Origin: Clostridiales bacterium
Lineage (GTDB): Bacteria > Bacillota > Clostridia > Oscillospirales > Oscillospiraceae
Direction: 5' to 3'
NCBI GenBank assembly: GCA_019423635.1
Contig: JAHZBA010000039.1
Span: 1-21,154, forward strand
DNA length: 21,154 nucleotides
The position numbers and the translations under genes are program-made. Shown in pieces: positions 21,007 through 21,154 of this stretch. The notes under the pieces were generated by a model. It was given only the letters and a program-made list of their open reading frames with translations, ran no database searches and was not told the origin of the DNA. Numbering within the stretch: the first letter of the stretch is position 1; each line of letters starts with the position of its first letter.

Positions 21007-21154
21007 ATGAGGAATTAGGAATGAGGAATTAGGAATTATTTTCAATATGACACCTAATTCCTAAATTCCTAACTCCTAACTCCTAATTCCTAATTCCTAA
21101 TTCCTAACTCCTAATTCCTAACTCCTAATTCCTAACTCCTAATTCCTAACTCCT
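21005..21154. repeat. Heptamer repeat tract with opposed arms
   Basis: Left arm (21005-21038): alternating GAATGAG and GAATTAG heptamers, beginning inside the xdhA stop codon. Right arm (21053 to the window end): the complementary CTAATTC/CTAACTC heptamers, at least 13 units. The arms are separated by about 14 bp and could form a long hairpin. The tract continues past the window. No gene is present in it. Confidence 0.9.

Noticed and set aside
21005..21154. CRISPR or integron-type array
   Set aside because: The units are contiguous heptamers without spacers; this is a simple-sequence repeat.

Overview
The window is GC-rich DNA (clearly above 55% G+C by eye) with Gram-positive signals: strong AAGGAGG-type ribosome sites, TTGACA/TATAAT promoters, a Cys T-box leader and poly-U intrinsic terminators. 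Gene content fits a gut Clostridia species of the Oscillospiraceae type (Flavonifractor/Lawsonibacter-like): DUF1508 protein, cysE-cysS under a T-box, DUF4230 protein, and a fused molybdenum hydroxylase of the selenium-dependent kind next to MocA/YgfJ. The genus is an inference.

Layout. 1-1970: end of a MarR-type regulator, a repeat-rich spacer and a MATE exporter. 2065-5129: tight operon of lipoprotein, small (p)ppGpp synthetase, OmpR-type response regulator and HAMP-less histidine kinase. 5326-6656: DUF1508 (YegP-like) gene convergent with a PPP-type phosphatase, sharing a bidirectional terminator. 6739-7161: two 120-bp copies of a hairpin repeat, the second touching the 3' end of a minus-strand tRNA-Thr(CGU). 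7332-10980: T-box-controlled cysteine unit, cysE ... cysS, with a 55-codon ORF and a SUKH-like gene inserted between them. 11040-13130: two minus-strand genes for membrane-anchored proteins (DUF4230; unknown 158 aa), each preceded by a copy of a ~280-bp repeat that looks like a structured RNA with its own promoter and terminator. 13164-14071: GNAT acetyltransferase, 40-aa membrane peptide, XRE regulator. 14161-15145: hairpin-rich spacer and thiN. 15171-21006: fused Fe-S/Mo hydroxylase, MocA-like cytidylyltransferase on the opposite strand, and an XdhA-type Mo subunit. 21005-21154: heptamer repeat tract.

Best candidate for something undescribed: the duplicated RNA-like element at 11862-12142 and 12814-13093. 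Its conserved block begins where the predicted start site of a minus-strand promoter lies. It folds into several hairpins, and the differences between the copies fall almost entirely in loops or keep base pairs. One 7-nt apical loop is hypervariable. I do not recognise the family. No database search or folding calculation was possible; all structures were read by eye.
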